This document shows positions 55,101 to 64,000 of a stretch of DNA of 64,000 nt, piece by piece. Position 1 is the stretch's first letter. Each line of letters starts with the position of its first letter. The stretch comes from Sthenelais limicola. Lineage: Eukaryota > Annelida > Polychaeta > Phyllodocida > Sigalionidae. The stretch lies in contig OW804096.1 of assembly GCA_942159475.1 (NCBI GenBank), positions 16,764,906 through 16,828,905 of the forward strand, in the 5' to 3' direction. Both the position numbers and the translations under genes were made by a program. A model generated the notes under the pieces. That model was given only the letters and a program-made list of their open reading frames with translations. It ran no database searches and was not told the DNA's origin.

Positions 55101-55786
55101 ACAAGGTTTGGTAATGAGATGGTAGAATGAGTAGAGTGGTTTGTGGTATATGAGACATTCAATGAGTACATAGTAAGGTTCAGGTAATAAACAGGTATTT
55201 CCCTTTCTTTCAGGTAGATTAATGCTTTGTTTATTAGAGGCATTAGATGAATAGGAAATATAAGAGCAGGAAACTAAGGTAATCATACCTTGGTCTAGCA
55301 TTCCTGGCTCACATTTCCCCCATAATCTGTTATATGCGCTGCTTGGTTGCGCGTGGGTGGGCTACTTGGCAAATTAGCAAATGAGATCTCTCACTGTTGT
55401 GAAAATTTGGCCAATCTCTATATTAATAAAATAAGGGTTTCAAGCCTTAAACCGCTATCTTCTCTGAAACCGCTGACCAGATCTCCATTATATTTCACAT
55501 ACACATTGCCAAAAATGGTGCCGAGCCATTCCACTATGTTTCATTAACAAATTAGGGTTGGAAAGGGGTTAGAAATGGGTTTACATTGAGCACCCCCATC
55601 CAGGGCCCCCAGTGCTGCCTGAAAACAAACCTATCAGTGCCCCTACACCAGGTTTCTGGGTCACCCAAAGCATGGCGTCATGGACAGGTACCACGGCACA
55701 TCATTACTTCACTACGGGACAGGAATTGATATATTTGACCATATTTCCACCAAAAGGAACTCAGGAAATGTCCATTGTGGGGGCAG
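55101..55786. other. No gene seen
   Basis: No convincing coding or repeat structure. Confidence 0.4.
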
Positions 55787-56094
55787 GGGGAGAGGCAATG
55801 GGAGGCAAAAAAACATCTTAACAGGGTTCCATTTGAGGTATATGGGGTGGGGGGAGGGGGGCGGGGGAGGGGAGGCGGGAGGGAAGGAAGGGGGAGGGGG
55901 GGAGAGGGGCGGGGGAGGGGAAGGGGGAGGGGGGAGAGGGGCGGGGGAGGGGAAGGGGGGACGTAGGGAGGGGAAGAGGGGAAGGGGGAGGGGAAGGGGG
56001 AGGGGGGAGAGGGGCGGGGGGAGGGAATGGGAGGCAACAACAATACAACAGTGACAAAAAAACATCTTAACAGGGTTCCATTTGAGGTATGAAT
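55787..56094 (+). repeat. G-rich tract flanked by a direct repeat
   Basis: GGGGGAGGGGAGAGGGGCGG-type core (about 55838-56020) between two copies of GGCAATGGGAGGC-like sequence plus AAAAAACATCTTAACAGGGT + TCCATTTGAGGTAT. Confidence 0.85.
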
Positions 56095-56595
56095 GTTAAT
56101 ACAGATACTAACTTACAGAGACAACTTGAAAGAGAAAGATGGTTGGAGAGGGAACAAGGAGAGTGGGAAGATGTGGGCCCCACTGTCCCACTAGCAAATC
56201 CCGTGCGAAGCACGGGTATTTGCAGTACATTTTTATTAAACTAAAAAACCCATGACAATAGCATTTCTCATTGAAGGTCTAACTCGTAATGTATTTTTAC
56301 ACAATAAACAGGAAAATACGTGATAATATACCTAAAGACTTGACATTCCATGTCAAAGTCTTTGAGGAAGAAAATCCAAAAAAATCGAAGTGTTTATTTT
56401 ATACATCCTACTACCATATGTAGTTCAAATATGTAACCAAATCGACTGAAAATTGTATCCTGTTCGTTGATAAAATGTGTTAAATTGACTTAAAATATCT
56501 CTACTATACTTGTATACTTGTAACTTTAACCTTTTCACTGGATTTCTATAAGATTATCATTGCATGAAAGTAGATCCAATAAAATTTATTAAAAA
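56095..56595. other. No gene seen
   Basis: CAAATCCCGTGCGAAGCACGGGTATTTGC at about 56196-56224 is a short hairpin (CCCGTGC/GCACGGG). The remainder is unclassified. Confidence 0.4.
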
Positions 56596-56915
56596 AAAGA
56601 GTACACTGAATTTTAACAGTGTATACACTTATAAAGCCCATGTAAAAGTACGCTGAATTTTAACAGTGTATACACTTATAAAGCCCATGTAAAAGTACGC
56701 TGAATTTTAACAGTGTATACACTTATAAAGCCCATGTAAAAGTACGCTGAATTTTAACAGTGTATACACTTATAAAGCCCATGTAAAAGTACGCTGAATT
56801 TTAACAGTGTATACACTTATAAAGCCCATGTAAAAGTACGCTGAATTTTAACAGTGTATTCACTTATAAAGCCCATGTAAAAGTACGCTGAACTTTAACA
56901 ATGTATACTTTTATC
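56596..56915 (+). repeat. 47-bp minisatellite, about 6.7 units
   Basis: Unit AGTACGCTGAATTTTAACAG + TGTATACACTTATAAAGCCC + ATGTAAA; last unit diverged. Confidence 0.92.
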
Positions 56916-57057
56916 AAGTGGAGGAGTCAGCATTGGTCGTTATCCAGCAACTCTGAGAGGAAGGACATGTTGGTAAGTTACAGGTGGACATGATGACTCA
57001 GCAGTTTTCCTCACTGGAGGGTTGTGGATTACATGTGACTGTGATCATTGTTATTGG

Positions 57058-57289
57058 TCAGATTTTCAGAAAATGTACAATTGGCAGTTGTACACATTTA
57101 GTAAATTCATCTAATTTAGGCTGAAATTTGGTCAATACTAGGTAAATTCGAGTGTATTCGGCATTGCATTGATTCTAGCAATCTGTTTGGTTAGGTTGAA
57201 CTGTATTTTAAACTTTATTTTCGTCTGAAATTTGGGTTATTTCAGGGGATTGTTGAAGGTGAATTGTACATTTTCTGAAAATCTGACCC
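57058..57289 (+). mobile_element. M1 MITE
   Basis: First G lost (GGTCAG); otherwise full-length, TAGCAATC sub-type. Confidence 0.8.
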
Positions 57290-57410
57290 ACATGCAGATT
57301 GGTGCTTTATAGGCAGGAGGTGGTCATCTGAGGGACGCTGTGGTCATCTGAGGGAGGCTGTAATGGTCAGTTTCCTTCACACGGGGGACACTCAAGGTTG
57401 TTGTTCATAT

Positions 57411-57440
57411 GGGTCAGATTTTCAGAAAATGTACAATTCA
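57411..57440 (+). mobile_element. M1 left-end fragment at a minisatellite edge
   Basis: GGGTCAGATTTTCAGAAAAT + GTACAATTCA is a perfect M1 terminus that switches directly into the 51-bp array. Confidence 0.8.
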
Positions 57441-58330
57441 AGTTGTAGGCCTTCAGACCAAGCCTACTAGTGTTGTTGGGATGGTGGGGGCAGTTGTAGG
57501 CCTACAGACCAAGCCTACTAGTGTTGTTGGGATGGCAGGGGGCAGTTGTAGGCCTTCAGACCAAGCCTACTAGTGTTGTTGGGATGGTGGGGGCAGTTGT
57601 AGGCCTTCAGACCAAGCCTACTAGTGTTGTTGGGATGGTGGGGGCAGTTGTAGGCATACAGACCAAGCCTACTAGTGTTGTTGGGATGGTGGGGGCAGTT
57701 GTAGGCCTACAGACCAAGCCTACTAGTGTTGTTGGGATGGTGGGGGCAGTTGTAAGCCTTCAGACCAAGCCTACCAGTGTTGTTGGGATGGTGGGGGCAG
57801 TTGTAGGCCTACAGACCAAGCCTACTAGTGTTGTTGGGATGGTGGGGGCAGTTGTAAGCCTTCAGACCAAGCCTACCAGTGTTGTTGGGATGGTGGGGGC
57901 AGTTGTAAGCCTTCAGACCAAGCCTATCAGTGTTGTTGGGATGGTGGGGGCAGTTGTAAGCCTTCAGACCAAGCCTACTAGTGTTGTTGGGATGGTGGGG
58001 GCAGTTGTAAGCCTTCAGACCAAGCCTACTAGTGCTGTTGGGATGGTGGGGGTAGTTGTAGGCCTTCAGACCAAGCCTACCAGTGTTGTTGGGATGGCAG
58101 GGGCAGTTGTAGGCCTTCAGACCAAGCCTACTAGTGTTGTTGGGATGGTGGGGGCAGTTGTAAGCCTTCAGACCAAGCGTACCAGTGTTGTTGGGATGGT
58201 GGGGGCAGTTGTAAGCCTTCAGACCAAGCCTACTAGTGTTGTTGGGATGGTGGGGGCAGTTGTAAGCCTTCAGACCAAGCCTACCAGTGTTGTTGGGATG
58301 GCAGGGGCAGTTGTAGGCCTTCAGACACTG
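57441..58330 (+). repeat. 51-bp minisatellite, about 17 units
   Basis: Unit AGTTGTAGGCCTTCAGACCA + AGCCTACTAGTGTTGTTGGG + ATGGTGGGGGC. Period 17 codons gives the open VGMVGAVVGLQTKPTSV frame. Shares GTTGGG.TGG..GGG.C.GTTGTA and TACTAGTGTT blocks with the 48-bp array at 30249. Confidence 0.93.
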
Positions 58331-58351
58331 TTTGAATATGGTGATTCATTA

Positions 58352-58412
58352 ATAGGAAAATAAGTTACAAGTCGAAAAATATGGATTTTAAGATATCACC
58401 ATATTCGTCGAA
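58352..58412 (+). mobile_element. M2/M2L left-end fragment
   Basis: GGAAAATAAGTTACAAGTCG + AAAAATATGGATTTTAAGAT just right of the 51-bp array; the rest of the element is missing. Confidence 0.5.
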
Positions 58413-59480
58413 CAATCCAAAAATAATAAAAATAATTATAATAAAGAAAAATCTGACAAAGAAAAATCAGGTATGGTCGAACAAATGTGTAGGTAGGAGA
58501 AGGTTTATCTCGGTAGGAAGGGGGGGGGGGTAAGTAAATCGGAAACACACATAATATTTATTTTTTGGCCAACTTATCAATTTATTGCTGACTGCGCTTG
58601 CCATATATATATCATGTGCTCTACTGACTAAATGAGTTTACAATGCAACCTCTTCACTTTTCGGGATTTCCCAACAAAGTATTAAATGCAAAGAAGGTGT
58701 TTTCCAATAACCTATCAACCAATCCCGGCCGGAATACGTAGAAATGATACTATTTAAGGCTGCAATCTCAGCAAAACTTTGCCAAAAATAGAACCATTTC
58801 TATTCTTGGACGATCTTCTTTCAATTTCCGCAGTTGTTATCTGGGATCAAATATCTGGATCATCCACGTACATCTCAGTTAATGGTCAAAAATGATTTTC
58901 TATTTTTGTTCCATTCCACGTCATCTGAAATTTGACCATTTTGGAGGATTTTGTCTGGTTGTTTTTTTGTTTTTTTTTATAGAAATTTTATTGAGTACAT
59001 TTCCATGTTTACCTAGTAATCTCATGATGCTCAATTGAAAATGCAATTTAATTAGCAGTAACAACAATATTACATTTTTAACTCATTTAAATCTTGATAA
59101 TTGATGTTCTTTCACAGACGAGAAGGTCGCACGACGACACTTATTATATTAGACATATACCCTAGTGATTGGGCATGAGGAACAAAACATTGTTAAGTCC
59201 CAACAATTTACAAGTTCATTTTTTTTCTCCAATAATCATAGAAAAGCAATAAAAACATCCTTATAGACTGATAAAAACAGAAGGTCATTTCAATACATTT
59301 CAATTTGATCAGTATTTGCTGTAGGGATTCATGAAAGTCCATATCTACATTATTGAGACCCGCTGATTTCCTGTGGTGGTTTATGACAAATAAAATGTGT
59401 TACAAGTCACAAGTCAACCAAGTCAATGAATATGTTGAGTAATAAAATAAAAATAATGATTAGGGCAAGAATGGGAACTT
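58413..59480. other. No gene; dispersed repeat E and T-run tail
   Basis: 58865-58970 matches dispersed repeat E (ATTTGACCATTTTGGAGGAT). 58961-58992 reads on the minus strand as AATAAAATTTC plus an A-rich tail, a possible retroposon end. Confidence 0.4.
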
Positions 59481-59612
59481 CAGTATTCGGTCAGAAACCC
59501 TAGTCCCTCCATTGTCATGATAGATACTAATAATACTAGATGTGACAAGGTACAAGTACACATTTAACATGATTCCAAACCTCTACATAAATACATACAT
59601 TATTCTTTCACA

Positions 59613-59684
59613 GGGGATGTAGCTCAGCGGTAGAGCGCTCGCTTTGCATGTGAGAGGCCCCGGGTTCAATCCCCGGCATCTCCA
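59613..59684 (+). tRNA. tRNA-Ala (TGC)
   Basis: 72 nt, reads alanine codons with anticodon TGC in loop TTTGCAT. Acceptor GGGGATG/CATCTCC (one G-U), D stem GCTC/GAGC, anticodon stem CTCGC/GTGAG, T stem CCGGG/CCCGG with TTCAATC loop, discriminator A. A box and B box (GGTTCAATCCC) are present; TTTT at 59688-59691 is the Pol III terminator. No intron. Confidence 0.95.
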
Positions 59685-59963
59685 GTTGTTTTAGCCCATG
59701 ATTGTGTTATAGAAAAATCATGGATAATACTACATGTTAGTTCCTGTGAGTCTTGTAAATCCTTCTAACATAAGAATTGGCTGTATAGATATATTGAATA
59801 AGAAAATAAAAATAATCAAGAATGGGAACTTCAGTTTTTGGTCAGAAACCCTAGTCCCTCCATTGTCATGATAAATACTAATAATACTAGATGGGACAAG
59901 GTACAAGTACACATTAACATGATTCCAAACCTCTATATAAATACATACATTGTCCCTTCACCA

Positions 59964-60035
59964 GGGGATGTAGCTCAGCGGTAGAGCGCTAGCTTTGCAT
60001 GTGAGAGGCCCCGGGTTCAATCCCCGGCATCTCCA
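59964..60035 (+). tRNA. tRNA-Ala (TGC), anticodon-stem variant
   Basis: Same as the 59613 gene but the anticodon stem is CTAGC instead of CTCGC, making an A-G mismatch in the middle of that stem. All else, including boxes and terminator, is intact. It may be a weakened or pseudogenic copy. Confidence 0.88.
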
Positions 60036-60053
60036 GTTGTTTTAGCCCATGAT

Positions 60054-60570
60054 TGTGATGTGTTGCAAGAAAATGAGTCACAAGTTGCAAAATATGGATT
60101 TTTAGATATCATCATATTTGAACAGATGAGATCAAATGTGATGTGTTTCAGGAAAATAAGTCATAAGTCGCAAAAAATAGATTTTGAGATACCATTATAT
60201 TTGGAAAGATGAGATCAAGCAGGTTCCAATGATAGTAAACAGTCTAATAATCTAATAATTATTTCTAGATTTTAAGTTTGATATTTTCGTTTTTGAAAAA
60301 AAAGTTTCCAATATTTCTGGGGGTCAATAAACAGTAAACTAACTAAATGTAGTCCACATGAGGACCTTTAAAACTAAAGGATATATTACATAGATTGTCC
60401 TGAAATTTGATACATCGATTGATATAGCTATAAGTGCTATACCCCAAAAAAACTAGAACATTCAAATAATGTGATCTTGTGAAAAAAACACTTGAAAAGT
60501 ATCAATTTTGCGACTTATGACTCATTTTCCGGAAACACATCACAAATGGATTCCACGGTGGTGAACATCT
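60054..60570 (+). mobile_element. M2L element beside tRNA, interrupted by M2
   Basis: Left part 60054-60136 (TGTGATGTGTTGCAAGAAAA + TGAGTCACAAGTTGC) and continuation from 60545 (ATGGATTCCACGGTGGTGAA) correspond to uninterrupted sequence at 63839-63940. Confidence 0.65.
60137..60544 (+). mobile_element. M2 MITE nested in M2L
   Basis: Full-length 408-bp M2 inserted at ATCAAA/AATGG of the M2L sequence. Confidence 0.8.
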
Positions 60571-61300
60571 AGCAAGTATAGGGCCTACTTCTATATTGTT
60601 ATTAAGCATGAAAATCAAAGAACTCCTCTGAGTGGTATTGTTTTGGGACAGGTGAAGTAAGCTCAAAACCCTTCTATGCTATTATTATCGTATAAATAAC
60701 GACACGGCTATAACACATGTGTAACGGGAGGCCCCCCTCCAAAATTGTGAAATACTTGAAAATTTATGATGTTGTTGATTTTTTACTTTGATTTTTGATT
60801 TTTTGTTTTTTTCCTTCTGGTTTTATGTTATACTTATACTTTTCCTTTTCTGAATCAGGCACTCGTTTGATCGGCCTAGTATGAAGCTTGTAGTCCTGAA
60901 AATGCAGTTCTGCTTATAACCATAAAAACACAAAATGTGATGCTCCGATCTCACCAGAAAATAAATTTATTTGAATATAAGGTGAACAGAGCAATAGAAA
61001 CTCAGATATATGATTATATTGTTTTGTTTTTTTTGTTTTTTTTGACGTCACGTGACGTCACAGTAGGCGTGACGCCACTCACATGGTAGCTTTAGAGCTG
61101 ACAGCAGGTCTTTCGCACTGAAAGATATATGATTATATTGTTTTATTTCATGTTCTTTTCTCTATATGTTTCTACAATTCGAAATTTAATAATGATCGAC
61201 CCATACGGTCACAAGGCAACGCATGAAGACACCCAGGTAGGGTACATTTGCGTCTTTTCATATATTCTTTGTATTTAATGTAACTGGCCTCAAATGAAAT
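60571..61300. other. No gene seen; CRE/E-box palindrome
   Basis: AT-rich; the notable element is the 18-bp palindrome at 61043-61060. AAAGATATATGATTATATTG + TTTT occurs near 60998 and 61122, a direct repeat about 124 bp apart. Confidence 0.4.
61043..61060. promoter_or_regulatory. Palindrome TGACGTCACGTGACGTCA
   Basis: Two full CRE sites (TGACGTCA) overlap a central E-box CACGTG in a perfect 18-bp dyad. No gene is adjacent, so any regulatory role is conjecture. Confidence 0.35.
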
Positions 61301-61556
61301 TTTTAAAAAATCAAAGTTAGCAATATTTCCTTAGGCTCAATCACTAGTAAAGTAGTTAAAAATAGTCCTTAGAATAACCCCAGGTATGCATAGATATACC
61401 GTATCTTCAATACACATTCTTGAATATGGTACATCTATTCATGCTACTATAGCAGCGCTAGGCACCCCGAAAATGAAAACATTGTGAGCAAGAGTCTTTG
61501 TGAATAAACCACTCTGAATAATATCAAGATTGTGACTTCATTCTGCAACAGTCATG
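61301..61556 (+). mobile_element. M2L element, right part
   Basis: AAAGTTAGCAATATTTCCTT ... ATATCAAGATTGTGACTTCA, equivalent to the right half of M2-type elements. The left part is not recognised. Confidence 0.55.
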
Positions 61557-62303
61557 TGTTACAGACAAATGAGTCACAAATAGCAAAATTGATATTATTC
61601 CAAGTGATTTATCCACAAGAATCCTTGTTCAGGATATATCCATTCATGGGGTGCTCAGCGCTGCTATAGTCTGTCTAGAAAGTAGTTGACACGTGATTCC
61701 TTAGTCCCTTTAAGGGGAGGGAAAAGTGGGGGAGTTTTCACTTCAAACCTTTGCTCCTTGAATCGCCGTTTGCGACTGACCATGACCGTTCGCGACCGAC
61801 CATGGCCAAATATCCAGCTGCATTGTATTGCCCTGTCTCTGTTCTATGTGGAGCAGCTGTTGTTTTGCTTAGGTGGAAGGCAGAGCTGATTATACTGGCC
61901 CTGTTTCCCCATGCATGGTTGATTGCAATGGGCGACTCGCTGGGAAAAGGGTTGACAAGTCCTTGTCATAAATAGAAATACAAAATCTCCCACTTTTCCC
62001 TCCCCTTAAAGGGACTAAGGAATCATGTGTCAACTACTTTCTAGACAGACTATAGTAGCTTGAATGTGTATTGAATATATCCATGCATATCTCAAGTTTC
62101 CCCAAGGAGTATAGTACTTTACTAGTACTATAGTGAGTGACTATTAAAATATCACCAAATTGTTTTCATACATACGTTAATATAGAAATGCTTATTAAAT
62201 ACCCTAGTGTGTATTATCATTGGAATCCGCTTGATCTCATTTTTTCAAATATGATGATATCTCAAAATCAATTTTTTGCAACTTGTGACTCATTTTCCTG
62301 TAA
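61557..62303 (-). mobile_element. M2L element interrupted by M3
   Basis: Left TGTTACAGACAAATGAGTCA, right TTGTGACTCATTTTCCTGTA. The M3 MITE sits in the middle; the right tip is the insertion site of M7. Confidence 0.65.
61675..62054 (+). mobile_element. M3 MITE nested in M2L
   Basis: TATAGTCTGTCTAGAAAGTA and its complement with long arms including AGGGGAGGGAAAAGTGGGGG; 380 bp. Closest to the 27576 copy. Confidence 0.85.
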
Positions 62304-62495
62304 AGGGTGGTCTCCACTGGCTGCGGTAAGCTCTGCAGTAAGCCTTGCGATGTTTTGTGTTGGTGAAGAGAAATGACATGATTCGGCCTATATGGTTCAC
62401 TGGCCATGTAGGCAGGACCTCGCCACTTCTCACCATCACAGCACCATGGCAAGGCTTATCGCAGACAGCTTACCGCAGACAGTGGAGACCACCCT
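62304..62495 (+). mobile_element. M7 Harbinger-like MITE (TAA target duplication)
   Basis: AGGGTGGTCTCCACTG.CTGC ... GCAG.CAGTGGAGACCACCCT, arms about 50 bp, total 192 bp, TAA at 62301-62303 and 62496-62498. A TWA 3-bp duplication is typical of PIF/Harbinger. Confidence 0.75.
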
Positions 62496-62576
62496 TAAGA
62501 AATCACATAATCTGGCCCCTATGCTGCGCCACTGATGAGCTCTATGGATTGTACATTACCTGATAATATCACAAGC

Positions 62577-62815
62577 ACATTGCCCTTCAGGCCAACATTG
62601 ACCCTCTCCCCCCATCTCCCACAGGCCTTCCCCGACCATTGCCCTTCAGGCCAACATTGACCCTCTCCCCCCTCTCCCACAGGCCTTCCCCGACCATTGC
62701 CCTTCAGGCCAGCATTGACCCTCCCCCCCCCCCCCCTCTCCCACAGGCCTTCCCCGACCACTTCAGGCCAGCATTGACCCTCTCCCCCCCCTCTCCCACA
62801 GGCCTTCCCCAACCA
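62577..62815 (+). repeat. About 55-60-bp minisatellite, four units
   Basis: Unit CCTTCAGGCCARCATTGACC + CTCTCCCCCCTCTCCCACAG + GCCTTCCCCGACCATTG; C-run lengths vary. Confidence 0.9.
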
Positions 62816-62939
62816 GTTTACAACATGTTTACCCTCTCATTCACCACCGCAATTATAGATGGAAGTCATCAGCCATAGCAACTTTTTTTTTAGCATTTTT
62901 ATTGGCAGAATTTCACAAATGTGATGTCTCATCTCCAAT

Positions 62940-63260
62940 CAAGATATATACATATTTGAAGCTCTAAGTTCAGTAATTACATGGTAAATATAAAGATATC
63001 TAATAATAATTTCAATAATTTTAAGTTTGATATTTTTAATTTTGAGAGAAAAGTTAGCAATATTTCTGGTGGACTATTATTCGTAAAAAAACGCCAAATT
63101 TATATACTCAATAGCATGATCTTAGGAGTGTCATGGGTATATTTAACGCACTGTCTTGAGATTTGGTCCATCTATTCATGCAACTTAAAACATTAGACTC
63201 CCCAAAGATGAGAGCATTCCTATAAAGAGATCTTGTACAGAAAACACTTTGAAACATCAT
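62940..63260 (+). mobile_element. M2L element, partial
   Basis: TTTAAGTTTGATATTTTTAA, GTTAGCAATATTTCTGG and CTTGTACAGAAAACACTTTG mark the middle and right part; it ends where tRNA block 2 begins. A T-run tail (62883-62905) precedes it. Confidence 0.55.
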
Positions 63261-63354
63261 GATGAATACTAATAATACTAGATGTGACAAGGTACAAGTA
63301 CACATTAACATGATTCTAAACCTCTACATAAATACATACATTATTCTTTCACAA

Positions 63355-63368
63355 GGGGATGTAGTTCA
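63355..63368 (+). pseudogene. tRNA-Ala 5' fragment
   Basis: GGGGATGTAGTTC breaks off into ATAAATACATAGATGGTTCC, the upstream flank of the next tRNA. A slippage between repeats of the flank would explain it. Confidence 0.75.
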
Positions 63369-63394
63369 TAAATACATAGATGGTTCCTTCACAA

Positions 63395-63466
63395 GGGGAT
63401 GTAGCTCAGCGGTAGAGCGCTCGCTTTGCATGTGAGAGGCCCCGGGTTCAATCCCCGGCATCTCCA
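63395..63466 (+). tRNA. tRNA-Ala (TGC)
   Basis: Identical over 72 nt to the 59613 gene; all stems paired, terminator TTTT downstream. Confidence 0.95.
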
Positions 63467-63748
63467 GTTGTTTTAGCCCATGATTGTGTGACAGAAAAAT
63501 CATGGATAATACTACATGTTAGTTCCTGTGAGTCTTGTAAATCCTTCTAACATAAGAATTGGCTGTATAGATATATTGAATAAGAAAATAAAAATAATCA
63601 AGAATGGGAACTTCAGTTTTTGGTCAGAAACCCTAGTCCCTCCATTGTCATGATAAATACTAATAATACTAGATGGGACAAGGTACAAGTACACATTAAC
63701 ATGATTCTAAACCTCTACATATAGAACACATGGATGGTTCCTTCACAA

Positions 63749-63820
63749 GGGGATGTAGCTCAGCGGTAGAGCGCTCGCTTTGCATGTGAGAGGCCCCGGG
63801 TTCAATCCCCGGCATCTCCA
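63749..63820 (+). tRNA. tRNA-Ala (TGC)
   Basis: Identical to the 59613 gene, followed by CCAGTTGTTTTAG with the Pol III stop. M2L starts about 20 bp further on. Confidence 0.95.
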
Positions 63821-63838
63821 GTTGTTTTAGCCCATGAT

Positions 63839-64000
63839 TGTGTTACAGGAAAATGAGTCACAAGTAGCAAAAAATGAATTTCCAGATATATTTATGTTTG
63901 AAAGCAAGAGATGAGGCGGATTCCAATGATGGTAAACGTTAGGACATCTATAAGAATAAGAATTTCTATAATATTAAGTTTGATATTTTTAATTTTGAAA
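63839..64000 (+). mobile_element. M2L element, left part, runs off the window
   Basis: GTGTTACAGGAAAATGAGTC + ACAAGTAGCAAAAAATG; continues past the window end. Same position relative to the tRNA as the copy at 60054. Confidence 0.65.

Larger units (their letters stand above)
59480..60060 (+). repeat. tRNA-Ala repeat block 1 (two units)
   Basis: Two tRNA units 351 bp apart share flanks TTCAGT..TTGGTCAGAAACC upstream and CCAGTTGTTTTAGCCCATGA downstream. A closely similar block lies at 63260-63840. Confidence 0.85.
63260..63840 (+). repeat. tRNA-Ala repeat block 2 (two full units plus a fragment)
   Basis: Copy of 59480-60060 with units 354 bp apart, plus a truncated tRNA start at 63355. Confidence 0.85.

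Overview
The window is eukaryotic, repeat-dominated, gene-poor DNA, most likely from an aquatic invertebrate animal. Evidence for this is a Penelope-like retroelement, dense MITEs with TA, TAA or 4-bp target duplications, large minisatellites, canonical 72-nt tRNA-Ala genes with A/B boxes and T-run terminators, and no operon structure. I cannot name the species. No host protein-coding gene is convincingly supported; one weak exon-like frame lies at 33120-33280 (minus).

Layout. (1) 1-11603: two head-to-tail, almost identical units (about 5.8 kb each) of a Penelope-like element (PLE). Each unit holds a T-rich leader, a TATA-like box, a hammerhead-like motif, ORF1 (670 codons: Pro-rich repeats, a NADAR domain and an SGNH hydrolase domain) and ORF2 (PLE reverse transcriptase plus C-terminal GIY-YIG endonuclease). 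ORF2 has no usable ATG before its conserved N-terminus. ORF1 ends in the heptamer T TTA AAC directly followed by TGA, in exactly the phase needed for -1 ribosomal frameshifting into ORF2. (2) 11604-24249: a 12.6-kb satellite of mixed 39-bp and 33-bp units, abutting the poly(A) end of the second PLE unit. (3) 24249-43250: a mosaic of MITEs, bipartite hairpin elements, a 48-bp minisatellite (30249-31542), a 140-154-bp tandem repeat and a purine-rich tract. (4) 43253-58330: many different minisatellites (12, 23, 41, 47, 51 bp and G-rich ones) alternating with MITEs. (5) 59480-64000: a duplicated block carrying four full tRNA-Ala(TGC) copies and one 5' fragment, with nested MITEs between and after them.

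MITE families are labelled here M1 (ends GGGTCAG, mostly 4-bp target duplications, at least 22 copies), M2 and M2L (ends TGTGATGTG or GTGTTACAG, TA-type), M3 (ends TATAGTCTGTC), M4 (ends ATAGGGATTTGCAT), M5 (pogo-like), M6 (TA target, nested in M1), M7 (TAA target, Harbinger-like) and BIP (bipartite TTTAGTCC module plus hairpin). These labels are mine and refer only to this window.

The most promising biology is in the PLE. Its ORF1 joins a NADAR fold (a family that includes guanine de-ADP-ribosylating enzymes) to an SGNH hydrolase and appears to be joined to the RT/GIY-YIG polyprotein by programmed -1 frameshifting. Both units carry the arrangement intact.
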